Shown: positions 36,367-46,093, counted from the stretch's first letter. The stretch: 64,000 nucleotides of DNA from Nitrospira sp. (GCA_031315995.1 JALDRG010000005.1:186001-250000); one strand, 5' to 3'. A program made the numbers and translations. The notes: a model not told the origin generated them from the sequence alone.

Positions 36367-36481
36367 GGATCCGTGGGGAGCGAGGGTTGTATACTGTGTG
36401 ATGTGTTGTTTCAGGGATTCTTCGGATTATATCAGAACCAGTTGCGAATCCCGGTTGTTCACCAGGATGGCGACAGGCCGG

Positions 36482-36510
36482 TTGACCCCCTTTGCTACAG
36501 TGAGTACGAT
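36482..36510 (+). promoter_or_regulatory. Sigma-70-type promoter for the gene at 36556
   Basis: TTGACC (36482-36487) and TACGAT (36505-36510) are separated by 17 bases, placing the transcript start about 40 bases before the ATG. Confidence 0.45.
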
Positions 36511-36555
36511 AATCCCATGGTGTGCCTAAGGTCGGAACAAAACGAGAATCCGTTC

Positions 36556-37203
36556 ATGAGCAGAGATGCTGGTGTATCCCTTCGAGCACTCGCCGCCATG
36601 CTGTTTGTGACCACTGGCCTGGTCTTTTCCTCTGGCGTCCTGGAGGGACGCGACTTGATGGTGCCGAAGGAGCAGGCCACCACGGAGTTTGAGCCGATGG
36701 AGGCCCCTTCCCTGGACGTTCAGAAAAGAGGGGTTCCCCAGTCACTGTTCACCTGGATTAAGATGGCGCGTGGCTACGATGTCGAGTGGGACACGTTCGG
36801 CAGAAAAGGATGGTACACGCAAGATCCCCGTCTGAAGCCGATCGCGCCAGGCACGACGGTGTTTGCGCCTGACACCCCGGCGGTCTATATCGTGTTTGAG
36901 GTTGCTCCCCTTGAAGATCCCGCCCAGTTCGCCGCCCAGGTGTTTCCCGTAGGTGCGGACGGTAAGACGGGAGAGCATGCGATCGTGACCGATAGTTTGG
37001 AAGTGCCGGGTCACGAGCGGTATGGATTTTTGGAGTTGAAGAAGCCCTCGGAGCAATGGCTGCCGGGGAAATATCTGGTCAAGATCTACATTACCTCGCT
37101 GGGGCAGCAACCGTTTCACGCGGTGAACCAAGTGGGGACGATGCGTTTCGCCGTGGCCGAGCAGCCGTCCAATCCTGCCTTATCGGATTCCCCGGCCCGT
37201 TGA
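36556..37203 (+). CDS. Periplasmic protein of unknown function
   Basis: A 215-residue protein with a signal peptide (LRALAAMLFVTTGLVFSSGV). The ATG at 36556 is chosen since the signal sequence begins there; the upstream extension is not protein-like. The mature part looks all-beta: YIVFEVAPLEDPAQFAAQVF, HERYGFLELKKPSEQWLPGK, YLVKIYITSLGQQPFHAVNQ. This resembles the immunoglobulin-like carbohydrate or lipid-binding domains, but I do not assign a family. A good sigma-70 promoter lies upstream. Confidence 0.72.
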   Translation: MSRDAGVSLRALAAMLFVTTGLVFSSGVLEGRDLMVPKEQATTEFEPMEAPSLDVQKRGVPQSLFTWIKMARGYDVEWDTFGRKGWYTQDPRLKPIAPGTTVFAPDTPAVYIVFEVAPLEDPAQFAAQVFPVGADGKTGEHAIVTDSLEVPGHERYGFLELKKPSEQWLPGKYLVKIYITSLGQQPFHAVNQVGTMRFAVAEQPSNPALSDSPAR

Positions 37204-37280
37204 ATCTCTCCCATCGCTTGGTCTAACGTGCTCTCGTCCGTTGCGGGCACGGCATGATCGTATTACCCAGGAGTAGGTGC

Positions 37281-37556
37281 ATGAAAGAGACTGATGTGGA
37301 GAAGCTAGCGCTCTTGTATGAGCGCTTTTGTGATGTGTGTCTGGTTGAGAAGGAAGTGTGGACCGAGATCTATATGCCGCGGACGTTCAAGGATGGCACC
37401 GCGGTTCGAACCAATCTACAAGACACGTACGAGGTGGTGATCGATGATCAGGCCGTGGAGGATGCTCTGGATGCCAATATCCCTCTGGGAAAGGCCGCAT
37501 TGACTGCGGCCATCCAAGAGTATCGAACGCATGTGAGTTTTGTGAAAAAAAACTGA
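37281..37556 (+). CDS. Hypothetical protein (91 aa)
   Basis: A small soluble protein starting MKETDVEKLALLYERFCDVC. The ATG at 37281 has AGGAG ten bases upstream. It contains two cysteines three residues apart (CDVC) in the first helix, then VWTEIYMPRTFKDGTAVRTN and a C-terminal helix. It is convergent with the glutathione peroxidase gene with only six bases between stops. I do not recognise the family. Confidence 0.7.
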   Translation: MKETDVEKLALLYERFCDVCLVEKEVWTEIYMPRTFKDGTAVRTNLQDTYEVVIDDQAVEDALDANIPLGKAALTAAIQEYRTHVSFVKKN

Positions 37557-37562
37557 TCGCGC

Positions 37563-38186
37563 TTAGTGCTTCGCGAGAAAGCGCTCCACGTCTTTCACTA
37601 CTTCGTCGGCCACTGGTTTGGTTCGGTGGTGGTAACGGGCTACGATGTTGCCGGAGCGATCGACTAAATATTTCTGAAAGTTCCATTCCACCTCGCCGGG
37701 GAACGGGCTCTGCTCGGTGAGATAGCGATAGAGGGGATGTTTGTCGCCACCCTTGACGCTGATCTTGCTGAAGAGCGGGAAGCCGACACTATACTTGGTC
37801 AAGCAAAATCCCTTGATCTCCTCGTTGGTCCCTGGTTCTTGCTGGCCGAAGTTATTCGCCGGAAATGCCAAGATCTCGAAGCCCTGGTCTTTATAGGTCT
37901 CGTACATGTGTTCAAGGTCGGTATATTGCGGCGTGTTGCCGCAGAAGCTGGCGGTGTTGACCAGCATAATGACCTTCCCCTTGTATTGACTCAACGAGAC
38001 GGGTTTGCCGTCGATATCGTTCAGCGTGAAATCATAGACCGTTGAAGCTTTGGCAGCCATGCGCGTTGCTCCTTTTTCCGCCGCATCGACCAAACCGAAT
38101 CCCATTTCGATGGCGCTAAGCCCGAGACTCAACGCGAGTCCGAGGCCGAGTACTTTCCATGAACCAGTCGGTCGAGAGATCGGCAT
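37563..38186 (-). CDS. Glutathione peroxidase family protein, exported
   Basis: A 207-residue thiol peroxidase with an N-terminal signal-like segment (GSWKVLGLGLALSLGLSA). The catalytic set is complete: Cys in NTASFCGNTPQY, Gln in FPANNFGQQEPG, and Trp-Asn in VEWNFQKYLVD. It is a cysteine, not selenocysteine, enzyme, so it likely uses thioredoxin-like donors. The ATG at 38186 is chosen for the AAAGGAG box. It follows htpX by 16 bases, so the two form an operon for envelope and oxidative stress. Confidence 0.9.
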   Translation of the reverse strand: MPISRPTGSWKVLGLGLALSLGLSAIEMGFGLVDAAEKGATRMAAKASTVYDFTLNDIDGKPVSLSQYKGKVIMLVNTASFCGNTPQYTDLEHMYETYKDQGFEILAFPANNFGQQEPGTNEEIKGFCLTKYSVGFPLFSKISVKGGDKHPLYRYLTEQSPFPGEVEWNFQKYLVDRSGNIVARYHHRTKPVADEVVKDVERFLAKH

Positions 38187-38202
38187 ATGAAGACTCCTTT
38201 GG

Positions 38203-39120
38203 TTAGAGGCGTTCCAACGCCGCGACACGCTCCTCAATCGGAGGATGGGTCGCCAGCAAGTGCATGAAGCCCGACGAATTGCCGGAAATCTTCATGGTCG
38301 CCAAGGCGTCTTGAGTCGAATACTCGAATTGGGCGCGGTTGACCCACCGGTCGATACCCTGCAACGCATTGATCATCGACTGTTTGCCATACACCTTTGC
38401 TGAGAATGCGTCCGCGGCGAATTCCCGGCGGCGGGAATGCCAGCTGACGACCACCATAGCCAATACGGACAGGACAATTTGTAAGAAGAGATACACCACG
38501 AAACCCAGAATCGGGCTACCGCTTTGCCCCTCTTCTCGATCGCCGCCCTGCGGCTGGGCCACCATGTGATACACAAAGTTGCTGATGTAGTGGACGAACG
38601 TATTCATTAACCCGGCGAGTACCGTCGTGGAAAACATATCGCCGTTGAAGACATGCCCCATCTCATGGGCGAGCACGGCCCGCACTTCGTCTTCCCGCAG
38701 ATTGGCTAACAGACCGGTCGATACCGCGACCATGGCGTTATTCTTGCTCGGACCCGTGGCAAACGCATTGGGGTCTGGCGAATCGTACACCCAGACTTCG
38801 GGCATGGTGATATGGAGGCGTTGTGCAATCTCCTGCACCGACCCATAAATCACTTGTTCGGCCTGTGTGCGGGGCTGTGTAATCTGGGTGCAGTTCAGCA
38901 TGGCGCGGGCCATCTGTTTAGAAAAGAGCAAACTGATGAACGCGCCGCCGAAACCGATAACCAGCGACCACACCAGCAGTTCCTGATTGAAGGCGCCACG
39001 GACATCGATGCCGAAGGCCGGCAACAGGACGTTGACCAGCACTCTGACCGTAATCGACAGGGTTAAAAAGATGAGAATGTTCGAAATGAGCAGCAGCCCG
39101 ATCCCCTTCAACGACTTCAT
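38203..39120 (-). CDS. htpX: Membrane-bound zinc protease HtpX
   Basis: A 305-residue protease that degrades damaged membrane proteins. Two N-terminal helices (LLLISNILIFLTLSITVRVL and the VIGFGGAFISLLF segment) precede the zinc site HEMGHVFNGD; the third ligand Glu is in RREFAADAFSA. Two more helices lie between. The C-terminal motif ATHPPIEERV is typical. The ATG at 39120 follows AAGGAGG at ideal spacing. Co-transcribed with the glutathione peroxidase gene. Confidence 0.95.
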   Translation of the reverse strand: MKSLKGIGLLLISNILIFLTLSITVRVLVNVLLPAFGIDVRGAFNQELLVWSLVIGFGGAFISLLFSKQMARAMLNCTQITQPRTQAEQVIYGSVQEIAQRLHITMPEVWVYDSPDPNAFATGPSKNNAMVAVSTGLLANLREDEVRAVLAHEMGHVFNGDMFSTTVLAGLMNTFVHYISNFVYHMVAQPQGGDREEGQSGSPILGFVVYLFLQIVLSVLAMVVVSWHSRRREFAADAFSAKVYGKQSMINALQGIDRWVNRAQFEYSTQDALATMKISGNSSGFMHLLATHPPIEERVAALERL

Positions 39121-39328
39121 ATCTGTCCTCCTTGAAGGCCGCTCTCCTCGCATCCGTCTTCTACGGAGGGGAACGAACCTTGGATGTTATTATACCGGAA
39201 CTCGAGCCGATTGTTGGCCCCAGGGCGAGGGGATTCGTCGTGGCCCGGTGCTCAGAGATAATACCGGGTTGCCTCCCGGTCAAGTCGCCGGTTCGGTTGA
39301 CCGGCTCCGCGAGCTTCTGCTAGAAACG

Positions 39329-39781
39329 ATGGCTATGGGCAAGGTTTCCCTTTCGCTGAGACTGGGCATTCTCTCTGTGTTGGCGCTATGGAGCCTCGCT
39401 GGCCCTGCGCTCGTGACCGGGGCCGACCAGGCGCCGCAGGTTCCTCCGTTACAGGTGCCGATCGATCAGCTTGATGGCGTACAGCGGGCAACCGTGATTC
39501 TGGACAGTTACTCGTATACGCCGAGGCACTTGATCGTCCAGGCGGGAAAGCCTGTCGAATTGATTCTGACCAGCATCACTACGATTACTCCCCATAACTT
39601 TCTCTTGAAAAGCGAGGCCGGAGGACTGTCGATCGAGCGCGATGTCGGGTCGGGAGACACGGTCACCGTGCAATTTACGCCGATGAAGCCCGGTCTCTAC
39701 CTCTTCAATTGCGACAAGAAACTCCTGTTTTTCCCCAGCCATCTTGAAAAAGGCATGGAAGGCCTGCTGGAAGTTAGATAA
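39329..39781 (+). CDS. Periplasmic cupredoxin-like protein
   Basis: A 150-residue protein with a signal peptide (LGILSVLALWSLAGPALVTG). The mature domain has the blue-copper ligand set: His in TITPHNFLL, Cys in YLFNCDKKL, His in PSHLEKGM and the Met next to it. The Cys-His spacing (10) is longer than the 4-6 of plastocyanin and azurin. It may carry electrons or bind copper. The start could be ATG 39329 or 39335. The next gene (squalene/phytoene synthase) begins almost at its stop. Confidence 0.75.
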   Translation: MAMGKVSLSLRLGILSVLALWSLAGPALVTGADQAPQVPPLQVPIDQLDGVQRATVILDSYSYTPRHLIVQAGKPVELILTSITTITPHNFLLKSEAGGLSIERDVGSGDTVTVQFTPMKPGLYLFNCDKKLLFFPSHLEKGMEGLLEVR

Positions 39782-39785
39782 GAGG

Positions 39786-40834
39786 GTGACTCCACGGTTA
39801 TCGACTCCGCAAGACACGAACTGCTCCACAATATCCTCAAGCAGGTATCCCGGTCGTTTTATCTGACCCTCAATGTGCTGCCGAAGACGGTGCGCGACCA
39901 GATGGGCTTAGCCTATCTCTTTGCGCGGGCCGCCGACACCATTGCTGACACCGATCTGATCGGTCGTGAGCAACGGCTCAGCTATCTCAACCAGTTCCGG
40001 GCACAGTTCACCACCGGGTCCGTGGCGCGGACGGACGTCCGGGCGATCCAATCCGCATTGGCGCCTCATCAATCTGACTCCGCCGAACGTGTGCTGCTGC
40101 AGCGGCTGGAAGACTGTTTGGCGCTGTACGACGAATTCGATTGCGAGGATCAGGAACGGATTCGATGGTTGATGGGAGTGTTGCCGGACGGGATGGCGAT
40201 GGATCTCACCCATTTTCATGGAGAATCTGCACCAAGCCTCATGGCCTTTCAGACGATGGACGAATTGGACCGGTATACCTACTATGTCGCCGGTTGTGTC
40301 GGAGAATTCTGGACCAGGATGGTCTGCGCCCATTGTCCGTCGATGGCACGGTGGAATGTGACGCAGATGTCGGCTATCGGCGTGCGATTCGGCAAGGGAT
40401 TGCAGCTCACGAACATCGTGAAGGATATCGCCCGGGACCTCCATCGTGGCCGCTGCTATGTGCCGGAACCGCTTCTCCGTGAAGCAGGCCTGACGCCTGC
40501 GGATTTGCTGAAGCAGGACACCCTGCCGAAATTCAGGCCGGTCTTGAATCGATTGATCAAACTGGCAGTGGAACATTTGGACCAAGGCTGGATGTATACC
40601 CTAGCGATCCCGCGTTTCGAGATCCGCCAGCGCTTGGCTTGCATGTGGCCGATTTTATTGGCCGGTGAAACGCTCACACGTGTGGCCGCCGCGCCCGATC
40701 TGCTTGATCCCACGGTCAACGTCAAGGCGCCGCGCTCCGTCGTGTATCGTGTCATCGCGCTGACCACCCTCACCGGCGCCTGCGGCCACGTCGGCACCGC
40801 CTACTGGGGGCGATTACGGAAACAAATCGTTTAA
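39786..40834 (+). CDS. Squalene/phytoene synthase family protein, start disturbed
   Basis: A prenyltransferase that condenses two isoprenyl diphosphates head-to-head. Both Asp-rich motifs are present: DTIADTD near the N-terminus and NIVKDIARDLHRGRCYVP. The conserved SRSFYLTLNVLP lies upstream of the first in-frame canonical start (GTG 39875), so the true start must be earlier. GTG 39786 would fit if one base is missing near 39808-39812; then the protein begins VTPRLSTP. Without it no ATG, GTG or TTG is in frame. Likely an assembly error. Products could feed hopanoids or carotenoids. Confidence 0.82.
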
Positions 40835-40978
40835 TCGCGGTTTCTCGGCGGCTCTACGGCAGTTGAAGGAGACGCAGGGACTGTATGACTTCAGAGCTTT
40901 TTTCTCAGCGTTGGGCCGTTGGTTCTGCTCAGAATCGCGAGTGGAACGGATGCCCGCCATGCCGATACCATTTCTGAC

Positions 40979-41281
40979 CTATTTTTTCTGCGGCTCCAAT
41001 AGCTTCTCGCCCTTTTTAAACACGGCATAGATCGCCTGGGAGGGGCAAGCGTCCAAGCACAGCCGGCAACTTTCCAGGCAGCGGGAGGGATCGAATTTAT
41101 AGGGGGGTGTCGACAGCCAAGCGCTGGTCGGACAAATGGGAACACAAATGGCTTGATGGGTGCAACGATCGGGATGGCGGACGAGGTGATCACGAATGAC
41201 CAACATGGGCTTCACTCCTTCGAAGAGACCTTGCGAGAAGATCTCGAACATGTTTTTCTGAGGTAGGCTGCTCACTTCCAC
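40979..41281 (-). CDS. Ferredoxin-like 4Fe-4S protein
   Basis: A 100-residue protein with two cysteine groups. The first is RCTHQAICVPICPTSAW and the second RCLESCRLCLDACPSQAI, giving eight cysteines that fit two 4Fe-4S centres, though the spacing in the first group is not the classic CxxCxxC. A hydrophobic N-terminal segment is absent, so it is cytosolic. It overlaps the upstream gene by ten bases. Probable electron carrier within a small redox cluster. Confidence 0.75.
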   Translation of the reverse strand: MEVSSLPQKNMFEIFSQGLFEGVKPMLVIRDHLVRHPDRCTHQAICVPICPTSAWLSTPPYKFDPSRCLESCRLCLDACPSQAIYAVFKKGEKLLEPQKK

Positions 41282-41685
41282 TCCTTGACCAGGTCTCTAA
41301 GCCGGTCCTTCAATTCCGGGATCTGTTCCATGTTATTACGGATCGCTCCGAGAATATTTTCGAGGCGCGCGGTGCGTTGCGTGTCCTTGTCTTTCTTGAT
41401 CAGGTGATCATACACGGCGTAGGCCTCGCGGTGTGTGGTCTCCAGATACGGTCGGCTTGTCTGCAGAGCTTCGCCCAATTGAAAGGGCTCCACAGTCAGT
41501 GGCGGAAGCACCATAAAGGACCCGTCGGTACAGATCAGCACCGCCGCTCCGTCTTTGCTCTTGAGCGGCATGACCGTATCCACGGTTTTCCCCGCAAGTT
41601 GCGTCCAGTGGTGGAGCAGACCAGGAAAGGCTTTCATGTAGGCCACTTTTTCCATGTTGGCCTTCCATTTCTCATCGGCTGGCAT
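41272..41685 (-). CDS. Hypothetical protein of the ferredoxin cluster
   Basis: A 137-residue soluble protein with MPADEKWKANMEKVAYMKAF at the start. A beta-rich middle (DTVMPLKSKDGAAVLICTDG, SFMVLPPLTVEPF) is followed by a long C-terminal helical region (DTQRTARLENILGAIRNNME). It overlaps the ferredoxin gene by ten bases, which shows tight coupling. It has one cysteine and no known motif. Possibly an accessory or partner of the ferredoxin. Family unknown. Confidence 0.72.
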   Translation of the reverse strand: MPADEKWKANMEKVAYMKAFPGLLHHWTQLAGKTVDTVMPLKSKDGAAVLICTDGSFMVLPPLTVEPFQLGEALQTSRPYLETTHREAYAVYDHLIKKDKDTQRTARLENILGAIRNNMEQIPELKDRLRDLVKEWK

Positions 41686-41719
41686 AGGGGTCTCGCGAGG
41701 TCAGCAGAGGGTGAACGGT

Positions 41720-42079
41720 TCAAGCTTTCAACGGGGAGAGAAGGGGGAGCGGGGACTGATCGGGCATCAGGAGTCGTTCGACCGGCTCTCCCTGTACGAT
41801 GTGCCGCTCCATGATTTCCTTCACGTCGGCCTCGGTCTTGACGCGGTACCAGACTCCCTCGGGATACACCACGACGCTTGGGCCTTGCGCGCAATAATCG
41901 AGACAACCGGCTTTGTTGGCGCGGACGACCCCTTTCAGGTTGAGGCGTTTCGCCTCTTGTTTGAAGCACGCATGGAGGGTTTCGGAGCCGAGTTTTGAGC
42001 AGCTACCGCGCGGGTCATCCGGTTCCCGCTTGTTCGTGCAGACAAAAATGTGTCGTTGATAGCCGGTCATGCTAGGCAT
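41720..42079 (-). CDS. Thioredoxin-like [2Fe-2S] ferredoxin
   Basis: A 119-residue protein beginning with YQRHIFVCTNKREPDDPRGS, then SKLGSETLHACFKQEAK and KAGCLDYCAQGPSVVVYPEG. The four cysteines (VCTN, GSC, GCLDYC) match the thioredoxin-fold 2Fe-2S ferredoxins. The C-terminus has an extra VERLLMPDQ tail. The start may be ATG 42079 or 42070. It belongs to the minus-strand redox cluster. Probable electron carrier. Confidence 0.85.
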   Translation of the reverse strand: MPSMTGYQRHIFVCTNKREPDDPRGSCSKLGSETLHACFKQEAKRLNLKGVVRANKAGCLDYCAQGPSVVVYPEGVWYRVKTEADVKEIMERHIVQGEPVERLLMPDQSPLPLLSPLKA

Positions 42080-42108
42080 TCCGAGGCGGCGCTGTTGGAT
42101 GTGCGCGG

Positions 42109-42477
42109 TCAGGCGTGGGCATGAAATTGCTCGATCAATTGCGTGACGTCCGTCGAGTTGATGAGCGGCGAGCCGGTGGCCTGGGTCTCTGCGATAGCGG
42201 CAATTTCTCGGAGCCGCAATTGCGCCCGTTGTTTCGCTTCTGGTTCCGATAGGGCGGAAGCCTGACCCTTGGAGAGTTTATCGAATTCGGTGCGGATATC
42301 GCGGAAATCACGCTGCAAGTTTTTCATCATGGAACAGGGTTCACAATACCATTTGGGGCTTTGATCGGAAGCGGGCGACAGCCGGTCATAGGCCCGTCCA
42401 AAGAAGTCTTTGCCGAGGGAGTATTTCATCAACGGTGTGCCCGTCGTGCTGCAGGCATTACAGGATCCGGCATCCAT
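42109..42477 (-). CDS. Zinc-finger-type hypothetical protein (122 aa)
   Basis: The ATG at 42475-42477 follows AGAGGAG; a longer frame overlapping ald is not protein-like. The start has CNAC (MDAGSCNACSTTG) and about 50 residues on there is CEPC (KWYCEPCSMMKN), so one metal could be held by two CxxC pairs. A helical charged C-terminal part follows (REIAAIAETQ). No family is recognised. It heads the four-gene redox cluster on the minus strand and is divergent from ald. Confidence 0.7.
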   Translation of the reverse strand: MDAGSCNACSTTGTPLMKYSLGKDFFGRAYDRLSPASDQSPKWYCEPCSMMKNLQRDFRDIRTEFDKLSKGQASALSEPEAKQRAQLRLREIAAIAETQATGSPLINSTDVTQLIEQFHAHA

Positions 42478-42642
42478 GCGTGAGGTGCTCCTCTTAAGCG
42501 GAAATGATCGGTGGCTCGCGAATCTTACCGCACTGATCTTTGTTGTAGCAAGGTGCGGGATGGTTTGTGACGGGGATGACTCTCGCCCATGTATAATGCG
42601 AGGTGTGAGGGTGACGCAGGGGTGGAGTGCAAGGAGGCCGCT

Positions 42643-43746
42643 ATGCGTATTGGGGTGCCGAAGGAAATCAAAGATTACGAGTATCGGGTGAGTCTGACGC
42701 CCGACGGAGTGCGCGCATTGCGGCAGGCCGGGCATCAGGTTGTGGTGGAGCCCTCGGCGGGACAGGGGAGTGGGTTTTCGGACGAGGCGTATCGTCAAGC
42801 CGGCGCCGAGATGGCTCGCTCCAAAGCCGAGGTGTTTCAGCAGGCGGAACTCATCGTGAAGGTCAAAGAGCCGCAGCTGTCGGAGTGCGCGTTCTTTCGG
42901 TCGGGACAGGTGCTGTTTACTTATTTGCATCTGGCGTCGTTGCCGGATTTGACGAAGGCCTTGGTGGCGGCCGATGTCACGGCCATTGCGTATGAAACGG
43001 TCGAGGCTGGAGATCGCAGTCTGCCGATGTTACGACCGATGAGCGAGATTGCCGGACGGCTGGCAGTACAAGTCGGGGCCCACTATCTTGGAACGGCACA
43101 GGGGGGGCGCGGTCTTTTGCTGGCCGGTGTGCCCGGGGTGCCGCCCGGTCATGTCGTAGTGGTGGGGGCCGGAGTGGTGGGGACCTCGGCTGTCAGAATC
43201 GCCGTCGGTCTAGGAGCGCAAGTGACCGTGATCAATTTGGATCTTGAGCGGTTACGGTTTCTCGACGACCTGTACGGCGGACGTATTGCGACCTGTGCTG
43301 CGACGGAATCGGCCATCGAACGCGCCGTCGTTGAAGCCGATCTGGTCATCGGCGCGGTGCTGGTTCCGGGTGCGCGTGCGCCGAAGGTCATTTCGCGAGG
43401 ACTCGTGGCGAGGATGAAGCCGGGTTCCGTGATTGTGGATGTGGCGGTCGACCAGGGTGGTTGTTGTGAAACCACCAGGCCCACCAGCCACTCAGATCCC
43501 GTGTACACCATGGACGGCGTCGTGCACTACTGCGTCACGAACATGCCCGGCATTGTGCCTCATACGTCAACGCGGGCCTTGACCAACACCACGCTTCCTT
43601 ATATCGTGCAGCTCGCATCGGAAGGGGTCGACCGGGCGATCCAATCAGACCCCGGTCTTGCCAAGGGTGTGAACGTGATGCACGGCAAGATCACATGCCA
43701 AGGTGTGGCCGAAGCGCACGGCTTGCGTTTTACCCCCCTGTTGTAA
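42643..43746 (+). CDS. ald: Alanine dehydrogenase
   Basis: A 367-residue NAD-dependent enzyme that interconverts alanine with pyruvate and ammonia. It begins [20 protein letters not shown] and has KVKEPQ, the NAD-binding [13 protein letters not shown] and [16 protein letters not shown] with the catalytic Asp. The length is normal. The ATG at 42643 has AAGGAGG eight bases upstream; an extension to 42589 is not used. tRNA-Pro follows 35 bases later. It links nitrogen and pyruvate metabolism. Confidence 0.95.
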   Translation: MRIGVPKEIKDYEYRVSLTPDGVRALRQAGHQVVVEPSAGQGSGFSDEAYRQAGAEMARSKAEVFQQAELIVKVKEPQLSECAFFRSGQVLFTYLHLASLPDLTKALVAADVTAIAYETVEAGDRSLPMLRPMSEIAGRLAVQVGAHYLGTAQGGRGLLLAGVPGVPPGHVVVVGAGVVGTSAVRIAVGLGAQVTVINLDLERLRFLDDLYGGRIATCAATESAIERAVVEADLVIGAVLVPGARAPKVISRGLVARMKPGSVIVDVAVDQGGCCETTRPTSHSDPVYTMDGVVHYCVTNMPGIVPHTSTRALTNTTLPYIVQLASEGVDRAIQSDPGLAKGVNVMHGKITCQGVAEAHGLRFTPLL

Positions 43747-43780
43747 GACAATCCGATTTCCGTGTTCGATTCTGCTCGGT

Positions 43781-43876
<96 letters not shown>

Positions 43877-44252
43877 CTCCGCTTCAGATGTGTCAGAAGA
43901 TATCCCTCATCTCTGGCCCAGCACTTCCAGCGAAATCTCAATAGTGCCTGCAGCCTCTGTTTGTTTCGTGGCCAGTGCGGCCTTGAGATGGTGGGACCAC
44001 CCCTTTCGACGGTCGGCTCTTTTCGGTACCATTCTTCATCGCGAGTGTCCTGTGACGTCTGTGCGTAAGATGGGTTTCCCGCGAAGCCCTCATGCTTCGT
44101 TACGTACCTGCCGATAAGATAGGAGCATGAGTCTGATGACGCCGCGTAAACTTGCAAATCGCGTGACGCTCTCTGGGAGCTGTGAGAGTATCCTGTCCTG
44201 GGCGTGTCATCGCGTTGCGCCCGGCGTATGACCAGGGGAGGCTTGCGATTCG
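43877..44252. other. Intergenic region, no supported gene
   Basis: About 375 bases between tRNA-Pro and the acylphosphatase gene. Overlapping open frames on both strands are random-looking and share no ribosome sites. I see no further structure in it. Confidence 0.45.
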
Positions 44253-44540
44253 ATGGCCGACACCGGCGAATCAGTGCGCGCGAGAATTCTCGTCAGCGGG
44301 CGCGTGCAGGGGGTCGGGTACCGAGCGTTCACCTGCCGCATGGCGGTTTCGCGCGGACTGAGAGGCGGCGTTGAGAATCTCGATAGCGGGCAAGTTGCGG
44401 TGGAGGCCGAAGGGAGCCGAGGCGCTCTTGAGGAATTCGTGACGGATCTCAAGAAAGGGCCGGTCGGGGCGCGTGTGACACAGGTGCAGGTGGAGTGGGG
44501 CCACGCCACGGGACGATATCACGACTTTACGATCAAGTAG
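44253..44540 (+). CDS. acyP: Acylphosphatase
   Basis: A 95-residue enzyme that hydrolyses acyl phosphates. The signature [20 protein letters not shown] has the catalytic Arg in GYRAF, and the catalytic Asn lies in [10 protein letters not shown]. The length and the C-terminal strand (YHDFTIK) are normal. It precedes the sigma factor gene by 14 bases, so they may be co-transcribed. Confidence 0.93.
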   Translation: MADTGESVRARILVSGRVQGVGYRAFTCRMAVSRGLRGGVENLDSGQVAVEAEGSRGALEEFVTDLKKGPVGARVTQVQVEWGHATGRYHDFTIK

Positions 44541-44554
44541 CAGGTGACGAGGAT

Positions 44555-45553
44555 ATGGCTCGACGCGCAACAGTGCGACAGGACCACGACGTGAATGCTC
44601 CCGTCTCGACTCGCCGGCCACGCGTGGCGCGCGAGGACGACGATGCGTATGCGGAGTCGCAGGGACACGCTGAGACGGAAGAGTCCGGGAGGGATAGTCG
44701 GCCTGCGGAATCCGGGCGGGCCGAAGGCCTCGACACGATTAAGAGTTATCTGCGCGAAGTACGCAAGTCGACCCTGCTGAATTTCAAACAAGAACAATCT
44801 CTGGGCAAACGAATCATGGAGGGGGACGAAGCGGCTCGCCAGGAGATGATCGAGGCGAATCTCCGTCTGGTGATCAGTATCGGGAAGCGATACATGAACC
44901 GTGGATTTCCCTTTGCGGATATCGTCGAAGAAGGCAACTTGGGCCTGATCAAGGCGGTGGAGAAATTCAACTACAAGCGAGGGTTTCGCTTCAGTACCTA
45001 CGCCTCCTGGTGGATTCGCCAATTTATCGAACGGGCCATCATCAATCAGGGCAAGATTGTTCGATTGCCGGTCCATGTAGTGGAACGATTGAACCGTTAC
45101 CTGGGCAAGGTTGAGCAGCTGGTCCATGAGCTTGGACGAGAACCCCGGGCCGATGAAGTGGCGGCCAAGCTGAAAACCAGCGTCGCGGAAGTCGATGATC
45201 TGAAGCAATTAGTCCGCACCACCTGCTCACTCGACAGTCCGATCAGCGACCGACAGGATACATTTCTGCGAGACGTGATCGAAGACCCACTGTGCCTGAC
45301 GCCGGCGGAGACGACCGAAGGGGTCATGCGGCGAGCGGAGCTGATGGCCTGGGTGAAGGAGTTGCCTGAAAAGGAGCGGACGGTGATCTTGGCGCGGTTT
45401 GGACTTGACGGGGCTGAGTCGCGGACGTTAGAAGAGATCGGCCAGGAGATGGGGCTGACTCGTGAGCGGGTCCGCCAGATCGAAACGGCCGCACTGGCCA
45501 GGCTTCGCGGGATCATTGAACGGAAAACCATGAAGCGGGCGGATCTCTTGTGA
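44555..45553 (+). CDS. Sigma-70 family RNA polymerase sigma factor (RpoD/RpoS type)
   Basis: A 332-residue primary-type sigma factor. The first 60 residues are acidic and disordered. Region 1.2 ([12 protein letters not shown]), region 2 ([57 protein letters not shown]), region 3 and region 4.2 ([20 protein letters not shown]) are all present. The large non-conserved insertion of RpoD is missing, so it resembles RpoS or a short group 2 factor. The ATG at 44555 fits GACGAGG upstream. It probably acts in a general stress or growth phase role; that is inference. Confidence 0.92.
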   Translation: MARRATVRQDHDVNAPVSTRRPRVAREDDDAYAESQGHAETEESGRDSRPAESGRAEGLDTIKSYLREVRKSTLLNFKQEQSLGKRIMEGDEAARQEMIEANLRLVISIGKRYMNRGFPFADIVEEGNLGLIKAVEKFNYKRGFRFSTYASWWIRQFIERAIINQGKIVRLPVHVVERLNRYLGKVEQLVHELGREPRADEVAAKLKTSVAEVDDLKQLVRTTCSLDSPISDRQDTFLRDVIEDPLCLTPAETTEGVMRRAELMAWVKELPEKERTVILARFGLDGAESRTLEEIGQEMGLTRERVRQIETAALARLRGIIERKTMKRADLL

Positions 45554-45577
45554 GGACGTCCCGATTCGACTGCACCC

Positions 45578-46093
45578 ATGAACTACAAGTCGCTGATTCG
45601 AGAAGTTCCCGACTTTCCTAAGCCCGGCATTCTTTTCTACGACATTACGACCCTGCTCAAAGATGCCCGGGCCTTCCGTGCCATCGCGGATGACCTTGCC
45701 GCTCGTTATGAAGGGCAACGTATCGCGAAGGTCATCGGGATCGAATCGCGTGGCTTCATCATGGGTGGCACGTTGGCCGCTCGTCTCGGCGTCGGGTTTG
45801 TTCCGGTGCGGAAGCCGGGAAAGTTGCCTGCCGATAGTTATGAAGTTAAATACAACCTGGAATATGGGTCCAGCGCCCTGGCGATTCATCGCGATGCGGT
45901 GGCGATCGGAGAACGGGTCCTGATCGTGGACGACCTCCTGGCGACGGGCGGCACGGCAGCAGCCACCGTTCACCTGGTGCGTCAACTCGGTGGGGAAATC
46001 GCAGGCCTGGACTTCCTGATCGAGTTGAAAGGCCTCAACGGGCGCGACCGGCTGACCGGTTACGATGTGCATTCAATGATCATCTATCCGTAA
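45578..46093 (+). CDS. apt: Adenine phosphoribosyltransferase
   Basis: A 171-residue purine salvage enzyme that joins adenine and PRPP into AMP. It has [20 protein letters not shown], the ESRGFIMGG loop, the conserved PVRKPGKLP, and the PRPP-binding [14 protein letters not shown]. Length is normal. It lies 24 bases after the sigma factor gene, on the same strand. Confidence 0.96.
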   Translation: MNYKSLIREVPDFPKPGILFYDITTLLKDARAFRAIADDLAARYEGQRIAKVIGIESRGFIMGGTLAARLGVGFVPVRKPGKLPADSYEVKYNLEYGSSALAIHRDAVAIGERVLIVDDLLATGGTAAATVHLVRQLGGEIAGLDFLIELKGLNGRDRLTGYDVHSMIIYP

